A stretch of 26,549 nt of DNA from an uncultured Micrococcus sp. (GCA_946222435.1 CAMIOJ010000001.1:1-26549), one strand, 5' to 3'; counted from the first letter of the stretch, positions 16,024 through 23,787 are shown. A program made the numbers and translations. The notes: generated by a model not told the origin, from the letters alone.

Positions 16024-17216
16024 CGCACGACGGTCTCGTAGACCTCCAGGGTGCGCTCGGCGATGGTCTCCCAGGAGAAGTGCTCGATGGCGCGGGTGCG
16101 GCCGGCCTCGCCCATGGCCGCGGCCTTCTCCGGGTCGGCGAGGACCTGGGTGAGGGCGGCGGAGAAGTCCTTCACGAAGGCCTCCTCGTCCGCGGGGGTG
16201 CCGGTGCCGTCGTCGACCTGCTCGATGTCCACGAGCAGGCCGGTGGTCCCGTGGTCCACGACCTCTGGGATGCCGCCCACGCGCGTGGCGACCACGGCGG
16301 TGCCGCAGGCCATGGCCTCGAGGTTGACGATGCCCAGGGGCTCGTAGATCGACGGGCAGGCGAAGACGGTGGCCTGGGAGAGGATCTCCATGACCTCCTG
16401 GCGGGGCAGCATGCCCTCGATGACCACCACGCCGTCCCGCTGCTCGCGCAGCTCGGCGAACAGGCCTTCGACCTCCTTCGCCAGCTCCGGGGTGTCCGGG
16501 GCGCCGACGCAGAGGACCAGCTGGACCTCTGCCGGCAGCTGCAGGGCGGCCTTGAGCAGCAGCGGCACGCCCTTCTGGCGGGTGATGCGGCCGACGAAAG
16601 CCACGGACGGACGGTCCGGGTCGATGCCGTGCTTCCTCAGGGCGTCCTGGGAGGTCTGCGGGGTCCAGAGCTCGGTGTCGATGCCGTTGTGCACCACGTG
16701 CACCTTGGCCGGGTCCACGTCCGGGTAGCACTTGAGGATGTCCCGGCGCATGCCCTCGGACACGGCGATCACGGCGTCGGCGGCGTGGTAGGCGGTGGAC
16801 TCGGCCCAGCTGGAGACCCGGTACCCGCCGCCGAGCTGCTCGGCCTTCCATGGGCGCAGCGGCTCCAGGGAGTGGGCGGAGAGCACATGGGGGACGTTGT
16901 GCAGCAGGCCGCCGAGGTGGCCGGCCATGTTCGCGTACCAGGTGTGGGAGTGGATGACGTCGGCGCCGGCGAACGCCTCGAGCATGGTCAGGTCGGTGGC
17001 GAGGGTCTGGACGGCGCCGTTGGTCCCGTCGAAGCCCTCGGGGGTGGGGTAGGTCAGCACTTCGGCCCCGTGGAAGTCGGCGTCGCGGGGATCTCCGAAG
17101 GCGTGGACGCGGACGTCGGCGCGGGCGGCGAGGACGCGGGTCAGCTCCGCGACGTGGACGCCGGCTCCGCCGTAGACGGCCGGGGGGAACTCTTTGCTCA
17201 CGATGTCGATGCGCAC
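16020..17216 (-). CDS. glgM: Actinobacterial GT4 glycogen synthase / maltose-1-phosphate synthase (GlgA/GlgM type)
   Basis: A 398-residue GT4 glycosyltransferase using ADP-glucose. It has the N-terminal PPAVYGGAG loop (11-19), HTWYANMAGH (91-100), GRITRQKG (209-216, Arg210 and Lys215) and EPLGIVNLE (292-300), all expected for donor binding. It is the short actinobacterial type. The mycobacterial member (Rv1212c), which likewise sits divergently beside glgC, makes maltose-1-phosphate for the GlgE route as well as adding to glycogen. No glgE is in this window, so either activity is possible. The start is GTG at 17216, with TAGGTT ending 6 nt upstream. The GGAGG there is only 1 nt from the start codon, too close to serve as a ribosome binding site. 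Confidence 0.92.
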   Translation of the reverse strand: MRIDIVSKEFPPAVYGGAGVHVAELTRVLAARADVRVHAFGDPRDADFHGAEVLTYPTPEGFDGTNGAVQTLATDLTMLEAFAGADVIHSHTWYANMAGHLGGLLHNVPHVLSAHSLEPLRPWKAEQLGGGYRVSSWAESTAYHAADAVIAVSEGMRRDILKCYPDVDPAKVHVVHNGIDTELWTPQTSQDALRKHGIDPDRPSVAFVGRITRQKGVPLLLKAALQLPAEVQLVLCVGAPDTPELAKEVEGLFAELREQRDGVVVIEGMLPRQEVMEILSQATVFACPSIYEPLGIVNLEAMACGTAVVATRVGGIPEVVDHGTTGLLVDIEQVDDGTGTPADEEAFVKDFSAALTQVLADPEKAAAMGEAGRTRAIEHFSWETIAERTLEVYETVVR

Positions 17217-17222
17217 GCCTCC

Positions 17223-17228
17223 AACCTA
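17223..17228 (-). promoter_or_regulatory. -10 element for glgM (leaderless)
   Basis: TAGGTT on the minus strand, ending 6 nt before the GTG at 17216. Confidence 0.55.
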
Positions 17229-17249
17229 GTCCAGGCCGACCAGGGCGGA

Positions 17250-17255
17250 TAGTCT
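17250..17255 (+). promoter_or_regulatory. -10 element for glgC
   Basis: TAGTCT, 21 nt from the opposing glgM hexamer. The predicted leader is about 56 nt and ends in a GAAGGGAG ribosome binding site (17301-17308) before the ATG at 17318. Confidence 0.45.
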
Positions 17256-17317
17256 GGCGCTACCGGAGGCCGGTGCTGCGCCGGCCTCGTGAGCGAGCAG
17301 GAAGGGAGCCCGCGTCC

Positions 17318-18556
17318 ATGGTCCAGAAGAAGGTCCTGTCGATCGTCCTGGCCGGAGGTGAGGGCAAGCGCCTGATGCCGCTGACCGCAGACCGCGCCAA
17401 GCCGGCCGTGCCGTTCGGCGGCGCCTACCGGCTCATCGACTTCGCCCTGTCCAACCTGGTGAACTCGCGGTACCGCGAGATCGTGGTGCTGACCCAGTAC
17501 AAGTCCCACTCGCTGGACCGCCACATCTCCGAGACCTGGCGGATGTCCACCCTGCTCAACAACTACGTCGCCTCGGTGCCCGCTCAGCAGCGCCGCGGCA
17601 AGGACTGGTTCCTCGGATCGGCCAACGCCATCTACCAGTCGATGAACCTCATCCAGGACGCCCGCCCGGACATCGTGGTGGTGATCGGTGCGGACCACGT
17701 CTACCACATGGACTTCCAGCAGATGGTGGACCAGCATATCTCCTCCGGGGCGAAGGCCACGGTGGCCGCCGTCCGCCAGCCGCTGTCCATGGCGTCCTCG
17801 TTCGGCGTGATCGAGACGGCGGAGCAGGACCGGACGAGGATCGCCCGCTTCGTGGAGAAGCCGGACTCCACCCCCGGCCTGCCGGACGACCCCGAATCCT
17901 TCCTGGCCTCCATGGGCAACTACGTCTTCGACGCGGACGCCCTCGTGGAGGCCCTGAACCGGGACGCGGAGGACGAGGGCTCGGACCATGACATGGGCGG
18001 GGACATCGTCCCCTGGTTCGTGGACCGGGACGAGGCCGGCGTGTACGACTTCACCACCAACGAGGTCCCGGGGGCGAAGTCCGGCCAGCACTACTGGCGG
18101 GACGTGGGCACCCTGGACTCCTACTACGACGCGCACATGGACCTGGTGCAGCCGGTGCCGGAGTTCAACCTCTACAACCGGGACTGGCCGCTGTACACCC
18201 GCCAGTCCGTGTCCCCGCCGGCGAAGCTGGTGCGTTCGGCGTCCAAGCGTCCGGGCACCGCGGTGGACTCGCTGCTCGCCCAGGGCGTGGTGGTCTCGGG
18301 CGGCACGGTCGCGCAGTCCGTGGTGTCCACGGACTGCCGCATCCTCAACGAGGCCTGGGTGGAGCAGTGCGTGGTGCTGGACTCGGTGGTGATCTCCGAG
18401 GGCGCCCAGGTCCGCAACGCGATCCTGGACAAGAACGTGGTGGTCCCGCCGGGCGTGCGCATCGGCTTCGACCGCGCCGAGGACGAGGCCCGTGGCTTCA
18501 CTGTGACCGAGTCCGGCCTCACGGTGATCTCGAAGAACCAGGCCGTCCCGGCCTGA
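17318..18556 (+). CDS. glgC: Glucose-1-phosphate adenylyltransferase (ADP-glucose pyrophosphorylase)
   Basis: A 412-residue enzyme that makes ADP-glucose from ATP and glucose-1-phosphate, the donor for glycogen and maltose-1-phosphate synthesis. The nucleotide-binding GGEGKRL (13-19), PFGGAYRLIDF (32-42), the metal-binding Asp126 in GADHVY, and the glucose-1-phosphate contact region around FVEKP are intact. A C-terminal left-handed beta-helix (about 300-400) follows, normally the allosteric and oligomerisation domain. The ATG at 17318 is backed by GAAGGGAG 9 nt upstream. It is divergent from glgM, the standard actinobacterial arrangement, so substrate producer and consumer share one control region. 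Confidence 0.97.
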   Translation: MVQKKVLSIVLAGGEGKRLMPLTADRAKPAVPFGGAYRLIDFALSNLVNSRYREIVVLTQYKSHSLDRHISETWRMSTLLNNYVASVPAQQRRGKDWFLGSANAIYQSMNLIQDARPDIVVVIGADHVYHMDFQQMVDQHISSGAKATVAAVRQPLSMASSFGVIETAEQDRTRIARFVEKPDSTPGLPDDPESFLASMGNYVFDADALVEALNRDAEDEGSDHDMGGDIVPWFVDRDEAGVYDFTTNEVPGAKSGQHYWRDVGTLDSYYDAHMDLVQPVPEFNLYNRDWPLYTRQSVSPPAKLVRSASKRPGTAVDSLLAQGVVVSGGTVAQSVVSTDCRILNEAWVEQCVVLDSVVISEGAQVRNAILDKNVVVPPGVRIGFDRAEDEARGFTVTESGLTVISKNQAVPA

Positions 18557-18588
18557 ACCGCCTCCGGCCGTCCCCGCACGGGGACGAC

Positions 18589-18625
18589 GACGGCGCTCGC
18601 CTCCGGCGCGGAGGCGCGCGCCGTC
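18589..18625 (+). terminator. Terminator after glgC
   Basis: An imperfect hairpin: 8 bp (gacggcgc), a 2-nt mismatch, 6 bp (gcctcc) and a 5-nt loop, with ACGACGACGGC at its 5' base. A smaller perfect hairpin (cgtcccc-gcac-ggggacg, 18569-18586) lies just before it. Confidence 0.75.
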
Positions 18626-18640
18626 CGCGCGTCCGGTGGA

Positions 18641-18679
18641 GGTCCTCGGCCCGGGTCCTCGTCCCAGGTCCTCGGCGCG
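18641..18679 (+). repeat. Three 13-bp direct repeats upstream of pepN
   Basis: GGTCCTCG recurs at 18641, 18654 and 18667, exactly 13 bp apart, with similar 5-bp tails. The array ends 28 bp before the pepN start. It could be a regulator-binding array or replication slippage. Confidence 0.75.
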
Positions 18680-18688
18680 CGGGGCGTG

Positions 18689-18710
18689 CATGTGATGGGA
18701 TAGGCACATG
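18689..18710 (+). promoter_or_regulatory. Inverted repeat spanning the pepN start codon
   Basis: CATGTG (18689-18694) and CACATG (18705-18710) are perfect 6-bp inverted arms separated by 10 nt. The second arm contains the ATG. It could act as an operator, or as an RNA stem holding the start codon. Confidence 0.4.
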
Positions 18711-21377
18711 TCTGAGACCCATGCATCTGCTGAGCCGCGCCCGGACTGGGACACCGCGGCGCTCACCCGTGACGAGGCCCGTGCCCGCGCGGACGCCCTG
18801 ACCGTGAGCTCCTACGACGTGGCCGTGGACGTCCGCAACGCCGCGGACGCCGCCGCCGAGGCCTACCCGGTCACCGCCCGCCTGGAGTTCTCCTGCGCCG
18901 AGCCCGGTGCCGAGACCTGGCTGGACTGGATCAACGCCTCCGTCGAGTCGGTCGAGCTGAACGGGGAGCCGCTGGACGTCGCCGAGGTGGCGGGTCGCAA
19001 CCGGGTGCGCCTGCCGGGGCTCGCGGCGGAGAACACCGTGGTGGTGCGCGGCACCTCCCTGTACTCGCGCTCCGGTGAGGGCATGCACCGCTACGTGGAC
19101 CCGGCGGACGGCCAGACCTACCTGTACACCCAGTACGAGCCAGCCGATGCCCGCCGCGTGTTCCCGAACTTCGAGCAGCCGGACCTGAAGGCCTCCTTCA
19201 CGTTCTCCCTCACCGGTCCGGCGGACTGGGTCCTCGCCTCGAACGGCGTGGAGACCTCCCGTGGGCAGAACGACGACGGCTCGGTCACCGTGGCCTTCCG
19301 GGCCACCCGCCCGCAGTCCACGTACATCACCACCCTGCTCGCCGGCCCGTATGCCGTGTTCGAGGACCGCTGGGGCGGCCACGAGGCCACCGGCGCGGAC
19401 CCGGTGGACCTGCGCATCTTCTGCCGGCAGACGCTGGCCGAGCACATGGACGCCGAGGCCGTCTTCGAGATCACGAAGAACGGCATGGACTTCTTCCACG
19501 GCATGTTCGGCGTGCCGTACGAGTGGGGCAAGTACGACCAGGCCTTCGTGCCGGAGTACAACCTCGGCGCCATGGAGCACCCGGGCCTGGTGACCTTCAC
19601 CGAGCACTACATCCATGACACCGCCCCCACCCGTGCCCAGCTGGAGGGCCGTGCGAACACGATCCTCCACGAGATGGCCCACATGTGGTTCGGAGACCTG
19701 GTGACCATGACGTGGTGGGACGACCTCTGGCTCAAGGAGTCCTTCGCGGACTACATGGGCACCCTGGCCTCGGCCGAGGCCGCCGGCTTCACGGAGGCCT
19801 GGACCTCGTTCGCCTCCCGCCGCAAGGCCTGGGCCTACGTGCAGGACCAGTACCCCACCACGCACCCGATCGTGGCGGACATCGTGGACCTGGAGGCCGC
19901 CCGGCAGAACTTCGACGGCATCACCTACGCCAAGGGCGCCTCGGTGCTCAAGCAGCTGGCGGCCTTCGTGGGCCGGGATGCCTTCGAGCAGGCCGCCCGC
20001 ACCTACTTCCAGCGCCACGCCTGGGGCAACGCCGAGCTGAAGGACTTCCTCGCCGTGCTCTCCGAGGCCTCGGGCCGGGACATGTCCGCCTGGGCCGACG
20101 CCTGGCTGCACACCGCCGGCGTCCCGAGGCTGCGCGTGGAGATCGTGGACGGTACCCCGGTGCTGGTGCAGTCCGGCGAGGACCCCACCACCGGCGAGCC
20201 GATCCGCCGCCCGCACGTGGTGCAGGTGGGCGTCTACGAGCCCAACGCCTCCGGGGCGCTGATGCGCACCGGCCAGATGTCCGTGGACGTGGCCGAGGGC
20301 GTGGAGCGCACGCCGCTGACCCGCCTGGAGGTGCCGGAGCACGGCGTGCGCCTGGTCCTGCCGAACGACGAGGACCTCACCTACGCCGCGGTGTCCCTGG
20401 ACGACGTCTCCCTGGACGCCGTGCTGACCCACCGCATCGCCGACCCGCTGGCCCAGGCCACGGTGTGGGCCTCGCTGTGGGCCATGGTGCGCGGCGGCGA
20501 GCTGTCCGTCCCGGCGTTCGTGGCCGCCGTCGAGCAGCTGGCGGACACCATCACCCCGGTGGCCGTCTACACCCAGGTCCTGACCCAGGCCGCCTCGGCC
20601 GTGTCCCTCTACGCGGCCGCGGGCGAGCGTGACGAGCTGCGCTCCCGTCTGGGCGCGCTGCTGCTACGGCACGTGGCCGAGCTGGAGGCCGGCTCGGACC
20701 GCCAGCGCTCCGCCGCCCGTGTCCTGGGCCTGGTGGCACGCAAGGACGCCGAGCTCGCCGTGCAGGTGGAGCAGGCCCTGCTGCAGGATGCGGAGACCGC
20801 CGCCCCGGGGCTGGCCGTGGACACCGAGATCCGCTGGCTCGTGCTGCAGGCCCTGGCGGCCACCGGCCGGATCGACCGTGCCGGTCTGGACGCGGCCCTG
20901 GCCGAACAGCGCACCGCCAAGACCGTGGTGAGCCACACCCTGGCCGTGAACGCCCTGCCGGACGCCGCAGGCAAGCAGGCCGCCTGGGACGCCGTGATCT
21001 CCGGTGTTGACGCGGACGGGACGCCGCTGTCCAACGACCTGCTCTCCGCCACCGCCGAGGGCTTCGCCACCGGCGACGCCGCCCTCACCTCCGGCTACGA
21101 CCAGAAACTCTTCGGCGAGCTCGAGCAGCTGTGGTCCTCCCGGTCCAACGGGCTGGCCTCGCGCGCCATCTCCGGCCTGTTCCCGTTGCACCAGGACGCC
21201 GTGGAGGGAGATGAGGCCGCGCAGGAGCAGCACCCGGTGCTGGCCGCCGCGCAGGCCTGGATCGACGACCACCCGGACGCCCCGGGCGCACTGCGCCGCC
21301 TCATGGTGGAGCACACCGACTCGCTGCGCCGGTCCCTGCGGGTGCAGTCCCGCCAGGAGGAGCTCCACCACCTCTGA
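18708..21377 (+). CDS. pepN: Aminopeptidase N, M1 family (variant GAMEN motif)
   Basis: An 889-residue cytoplasmic zinc aminopeptidase that trims N-terminal residues from peptides. The zinc site HEMAH-x18-E is intact (His321, Glu322, His325, Glu344), and Tyr407 in ITYAKG is the likely transition-state stabiliser. The N-terminal beta domain, thermolysin-like catalytic domain and long C-terminal helical domain are all present, as in the Streptomyces-type PepN of about 860 residues. The exopeptidase motif normally GAMEN reads GAMEH here (287-291), placing His291 where Asn is nearly universal in the family. The ATG at 18708 lies within an inverted repeat, has no convincing ribosome binding site or TAnnnT hexamer, and is the least certain start in the window. 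Confidence 0.94.
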   Translation: MSETHASAEPRPDWDTAALTRDEARARADALTVSSYDVAVDVRNAADAAAEAYPVTARLEFSCAEPGAETWLDWINASVESVELNGEPLDVAEVAGRNRVRLPGLAAENTVVVRGTSLYSRSGEGMHRYVDPADGQTYLYTQYEPADARRVFPNFEQPDLKASFTFSLTGPADWVLASNGVETSRGQNDDGSVTVAFRATRPQSTYITTLLAGPYAVFEDRWGGHEATGADPVDLRIFCRQTLAEHMDAEAVFEITKNGMDFFHGMFGVPYEWGKYDQAFVPEYNLGAMEHPGLVTFTEHYIHDTAPTRAQLEGRANTILHEMAHMWFGDLVTMTWWDDLWLKESFADYMGTLASAEAAGFTEAWTSFASRRKAWAYVQDQYPTTHPIVADIVDLEAARQNFDGITYAKGASVLKQLAAFVGRDAFEQAARTYFQRHAWGNAELKDFLAVLSEASGRDMSAWADAWLHTAGVPRLRVEIVDGTPVLVQSGEDPTTGEPIRRPHVVQVGVYEPNASGALMRTGQMSVDVAEGVERTPLTRLEVPEHGVRLVLPNDEDLTYAAVSLDDVSLDAVLTHRIADPLAQATVWASLWAMVRGGELSVPAFVAAVEQLADTITPVAVYTQVLTQAASAVSLYAAAGERDELRSRLGALLLRHVAELEAGSDRQRSAARVLGLVARKDAELAVQVEQALLQDAETAAPGLAVDTEIRWLVLQALAATGRIDRAGLDAALAEQRTAKTVVSHTLAVNALPDAAGKQAAWDAVISGVDADGTPLSNDLLSATAEGFATGDAALTSGYDQKLFGELEQLWSSRSNGLASRAISGLFPLHQDAVEGDEAAQEQHPVLAAAQAWIDDHPDAPGALRRLMVEHTDSLRRSLRVQSRQEELHHL

Positions 21378-21401
21378 GCAGATCGGCCTGCACCACGACG
21401 A

Positions 21402-21436
21402 CGGCCCGTCGCCTTTCCAGAGAAGGCGGCGGGCCG
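21402..21436 (+). terminator. Terminator after pepN
   Basis: A 14-bp stem with one G-T pair (cggcccgtcgcctt) and a 7-nt loop, with ACGACGACGGC at its 5' base. An outer 8-bp pair (cctgcacc at 21387, ggtgcagg at 21446) encloses it, so the full structure may run from 21387 to 21453. Confidence 0.8.
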
Positions 21437-21475
21437 CCCGTCTGCGGTGCAGGACGACCGCCCACGACGTGAGGG

Positions 21476-21522
21476 GGGGGAGACACGGTGCGCAGGCACG
21501 GCCTCAACACTGTGTCTCCCCC
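21476..21522 (-). terminator. Long-loop hairpin after the lipoate-ligase gene
   Basis: GGGGGAGACAC pairs with GTGTCTCCCCC (11 perfect bp, extendable to 15 with one G-T pair) around a 17-nt loop. It lies 14 nt past the stop of the minus-strand ligase gene. An eight-G run (21473-21480) overlaps the left arm. It is unlike the other terminators in the window. Confidence 0.55.
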
Positions 21523-21536
21523 TCATTCTGTGGTGA

Positions 21537-22601
21537 TCAGGGCACGCGCTGCAGCCACCGCTCGGTAAGGAACTTCTCCTCGGCGAGGGCCTGGGCGCGG
21601 TCCAGGGTCTGACGGTCCAGCTCCACACGGGTGGCGCCGTAGCGCTCCTCGAAGACCCGCATCATGACCTCCCAGATCTCGGGGCGGGTCATGTTGCCGG
21701 TCTGGCGGCGTAGCGGGTCCACACGCTTCTTCGCGGAGGCCACGCCCTTGCCCTTGAGCTTCTCGCGGCCGATGCGCAGCACCTGCGTCATCTTGTCCGC
21801 GTCGATGTCATAGCTCATGGTCACGTGGTGGAGCAGACCGTCCGCCCCGACCTTCTTCTGGGCCGCCCCGCCGATCTTGCCCTGCGGCGTGGCGATGTCG
21901 TTCAGCGGCTGGTAGAACGCCTCCACTCCCACCCGGGAGAGGGCGTCCATGGTCCAGTCGTCCAGGAACGGGTAGGACTCCTCGGTGCTCATGCCGTCTA
22001 CCAGGGACCGCGGCAGGGACAGCGAGTAGGTGACGCAGTTGTCCGCCTCCATGAACATGGCCCCGCCGCCGGAGATGCGGCGCATGACGTGGATGTCATG
22101 GGCCGCGGCGCCCTCGGCGTCCACCTCGTTGGCCAGGGACTGGAAGGCGCCGATCACCACCGCCGGCTCGGTCCACTGCCACAGGCGCATCAGCGGCTTC
22201 CGTCGCCCGGCGGCCACGTCCTCGGTGAGGATCTGGTCCAGGGCCACGTGCTGGTGGATCGGGAGCGGGCTCGGGGCGATGACCTCCCACTCGTGGTCCT
22301 CCCACGTGGTCGCCCGGCCGACGGCGCGGCGCACGGCGGTGGCCACAGCGTCCGCGTCGAAGCCGAAGAGCTGGGCGTCCGGGCGGATGGCGGCCTGCAC
22401 CCGCTGCGCGATGACGGTGTGCTCGGTGTCCTCGGCCAGGCCCACCAGCGCCTGGTTGATGTCCTCGAGCGCCTCGTCCGGCTCGAGGAAGAAGTCCCCG
22501 TTGACGCTGGCGGCGGTGACGATGCCGTCCTGGACGGTGAGGTCCACGCGCACGAGCTTGCCGCCGAGGACCTTGTACTGGCCGTGATGCTGGGTGCTCA
22601 T
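21537..22601 (-). CDS. Lipoate-protein ligase family protein (accessory domain first)
   Basis: A 354-residue cytoplasmic protein of the biotin/lipoyl A/B ligase family. The catalytic domain (about 105-290) shows RRISGGGAMF (174-183), the lipoyl-AMP-binding signature, and Lys242 in GKIGGAAQKK. This Lys corresponds to the essential lysine of LplA. The N-terminal 95 residues (YKVLGGKLVRVDL, NGDFFLEPDEAL) resemble the small accessory domain that is C-terminal in E. coli LplA, so the domain order is reversed. The likely role is attaching lipoate or octanoate to 2-oxoacid dehydrogenase or glycine-cleavage subunits; exact substrate use is not shown. The ATG at 22601 has TAGGCT ending 7 nt upstream and no ribosome binding site. 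Confidence 0.88.
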   Translation of the reverse strand: MSTQHHGQYKVLGGKLVRVDLTVQDGIVTAASVNGDFFLEPDEALEDINQALVGLAEDTEHTVIAQRVQAAIRPDAQLFGFDADAVATAVRRAVGRATTWEDHEWEVIAPSPLPIHQHVALDQILTEDVAAGRRKPLMRLWQWTEPAVVIGAFQSLANEVDAEGAAAHDIHVMRRISGGGAMFMEADNCVTYSLSLPRSLVDGMSTEESYPFLDDWTMDALSRVGVEAFYQPLNDIATPQGKIGGAAQKKVGADGLLHHVTMSYDIDADKMTQVLRIGREKLKGKGVASAKKRVDPLRRQTGNMTRPEIWEVMMRVFEERYGATRVELDRQTLDRAQALAEEKFLTERWLQRVP

Positions 22602-22608
22602 GCGTTCG

Positions 22609-22614
22609 AGCCTA
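22609..22614 (-). promoter_or_regulatory. -10 element for the lipoate-ligase gene (leaderless)
   Basis: TAGGCT on the minus strand, ending 7 nt before the ATG at 22601. Confidence 0.6.
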
Positions 22615-22635
22615 TCGCTCGAATCCGCCCAGCCG

Positions 22636-23258
22636 TCACGGGGAGAGCACAGGCCAGGCGACCAGCAGCCCGAGCACCGAGGCGCCCACGGTCAGGGTCC
22701 AGGACAGGTGCCAGCCGCCGGCCGCGTCCGTGATGGCGGCCAGCACCACGGGGCCCAGGAAGTTGACGAGGTTGAACACGTGGGTGAGCACACCGATCAC
22801 CGCCGCACCCGATCCGCCCGGGGGCGCCACGTCCACGGCCACGCGCGTCAGGGCGGACGGGATGGTGCCGCCCACCCCGGAGAACAGGGCGGCCACGAGC
22901 ACGATGAGCCACGGCCCGGCCGACACCCGGGTCCAGTCCACCGCGTAGAGCACCACCGTGGTGACGCCCATCGTCACCAGGCCGGTCAGCACGAGCGGGC
23001 GCACAGCGACGCCGCGCGCACGGTGGCCCCGATGCGCCGCGCCCCGGACCGCACGTCCACGGCGTGCTCGGACGGGTCCGACGGCACCTGCAGCAGCACC
23101 CCGGGCAGGATGAGCAGCGTCAGGATCCCCATGACCACCCACCAGGTGCGCCAGGACATCCCGTCCCCGCCGGTGAACGCACCGGTGGCCAGGAATCCGA
23201 TGCCGGCCACGAGGGTGCGCCGGGCGCACCGGAGGGCACGGCGGGACGGTCCATGCAG
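22636..23258 (-). pseudogene. Decayed MFS transporter
   Basis: Remains of a major facilitator permease in two reading frames. The upstream piece (about 23258-23020) encodes a membrane segment in VAGIGFLATGAF and another in TWWVVMGILTLLILPGVL, then a charged loop. It then runs out of frame to a stop at 22986-22988. The downstream piece (about 23005-22636, another frame) encodes four to five further membrane segments, for example LVAALFSGVGGTIPSALTRVA and HVFNLVNFLGPVVLAAI, ending in a normal stop. The first four or so transmembrane helices and the helix expected at the junction are missing, so there are at least two lesions: an N-terminal deletion and an internal frame-changing deletion. No start signal was found. 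Its former substrate cannot be told. Between it and the rpmE2 terminator I see nothing else. Confidence 0.75.
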
Positions 23259-23364
23259 TCACCCAAGTGGAGGGCGCCGAGCGCTCCGCTTCCTGTGCGG
23301 GGTGATGACTGCGGCGAGCCGGGACCGGCGACGCCCCCGGACACCGCCACGCGCCCGGACACGA

Positions 23365-23406
23365 CGAAGGGCCCGGCCCCCGGCTTCCCGGGAGACGGAC
23401 CCTTCG
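23365..23406 (-). terminator. Terminator after rpmE2
   Basis: The outer stem cgaaggg/cccttcg continues past one mismatch into further GC pairs. It lies about 34 nt past the rpmE2 stop. Its GCGAAGG base resembles that of the tRNA-Leu terminator. Confidence 0.6.
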
Positions 23407-23439
23407 CGGATCAAGGACGGCGACGGGAGCCGCCTCAGA

Positions 23440-23697
23440 TCACTTCTTGCCGCCGAAGCCCTTGAAGCGGGCGTTGAAGCGCTCGACGCGGCCGGCGGTG
23501 TCCATGATGCGCTGCTTGCCGGTGTAGAACGGGTGCGAGGCGGCGGAGATCTCGACGTCGATCACCGGGTAGGTGTTGCCGTCCTCCCACTCAGCGGTCT
23601 TCTCGGAGTTCGCGGTGGTGCGGGTCAGCACCTTCTCGCCGGAGGCGAGGTCGTTGAAGATCACGTAGCGGTACTCGGGGTGCAGGTCAGCCTTCAT
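23440..23697 (-). CDS. rpmE2: 50S ribosomal protein L31, type B (zinc-free)
   Basis: An 85-residue ribosomal protein with the type B N-terminus MKADLHPEYRYVIF and the HPFYTGKQR core. It contains no cysteine, so it lacks the zinc-binding CxxC of the standard L31. In many bacteria this paralogue replaces L31 on the ribosome under zinc limitation and is Zur-controlled. I see no convincing Zur box in its promoter region, so the regulation here is open. The ATG at 23697 has AAGGAC five bases upstream, and the mRNA leader is about 84 nt with a hairpin just before that site. It follows the SpoU gene on the same strand, but a -10 element at the SpoU stop suggests its own transcription. Confidence 0.96.
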   Translation of the reverse strand: MKADLHPEYRYVIFNDLASGEKVLTRTTANSEKTAEWEDGNTYPVIDVEISAASHPFYTGKQRIMDTAGRVERFNARFKGFGGKK

Positions 23698-23718
23698 GGA
23701 AAGTCCTTCGTTCAGTGC

Positions 23719-23736
23719 CCCTGGTTTTGGCCAGGG
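23719..23736 (-). promoter_or_regulatory. Hairpin in the rpmE2 leader
   Basis: CCCTGG-CCAAAA-CCAGGG in the rpmE2 mRNA, a 6-bp stem with a 6-nt loop ending about 10 nt before the AAGGAC ribosome binding site. It is a candidate ribosomal-protein leader element. Confidence 0.4.
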
Positions 23737-23787
23737 CGCGCGAGAGGTGAAATCTGTCGGCCGCACGGCAGGCACGGCCAGCGCACC

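Noticed and set aside
13690..16851. Minus-strand open frame of about 1050 codons opposite the acyl-CoA oxidase
   Set aside because: The composition is typical of an antisense frame, and it crosses a strong terminator and the glgM gene.
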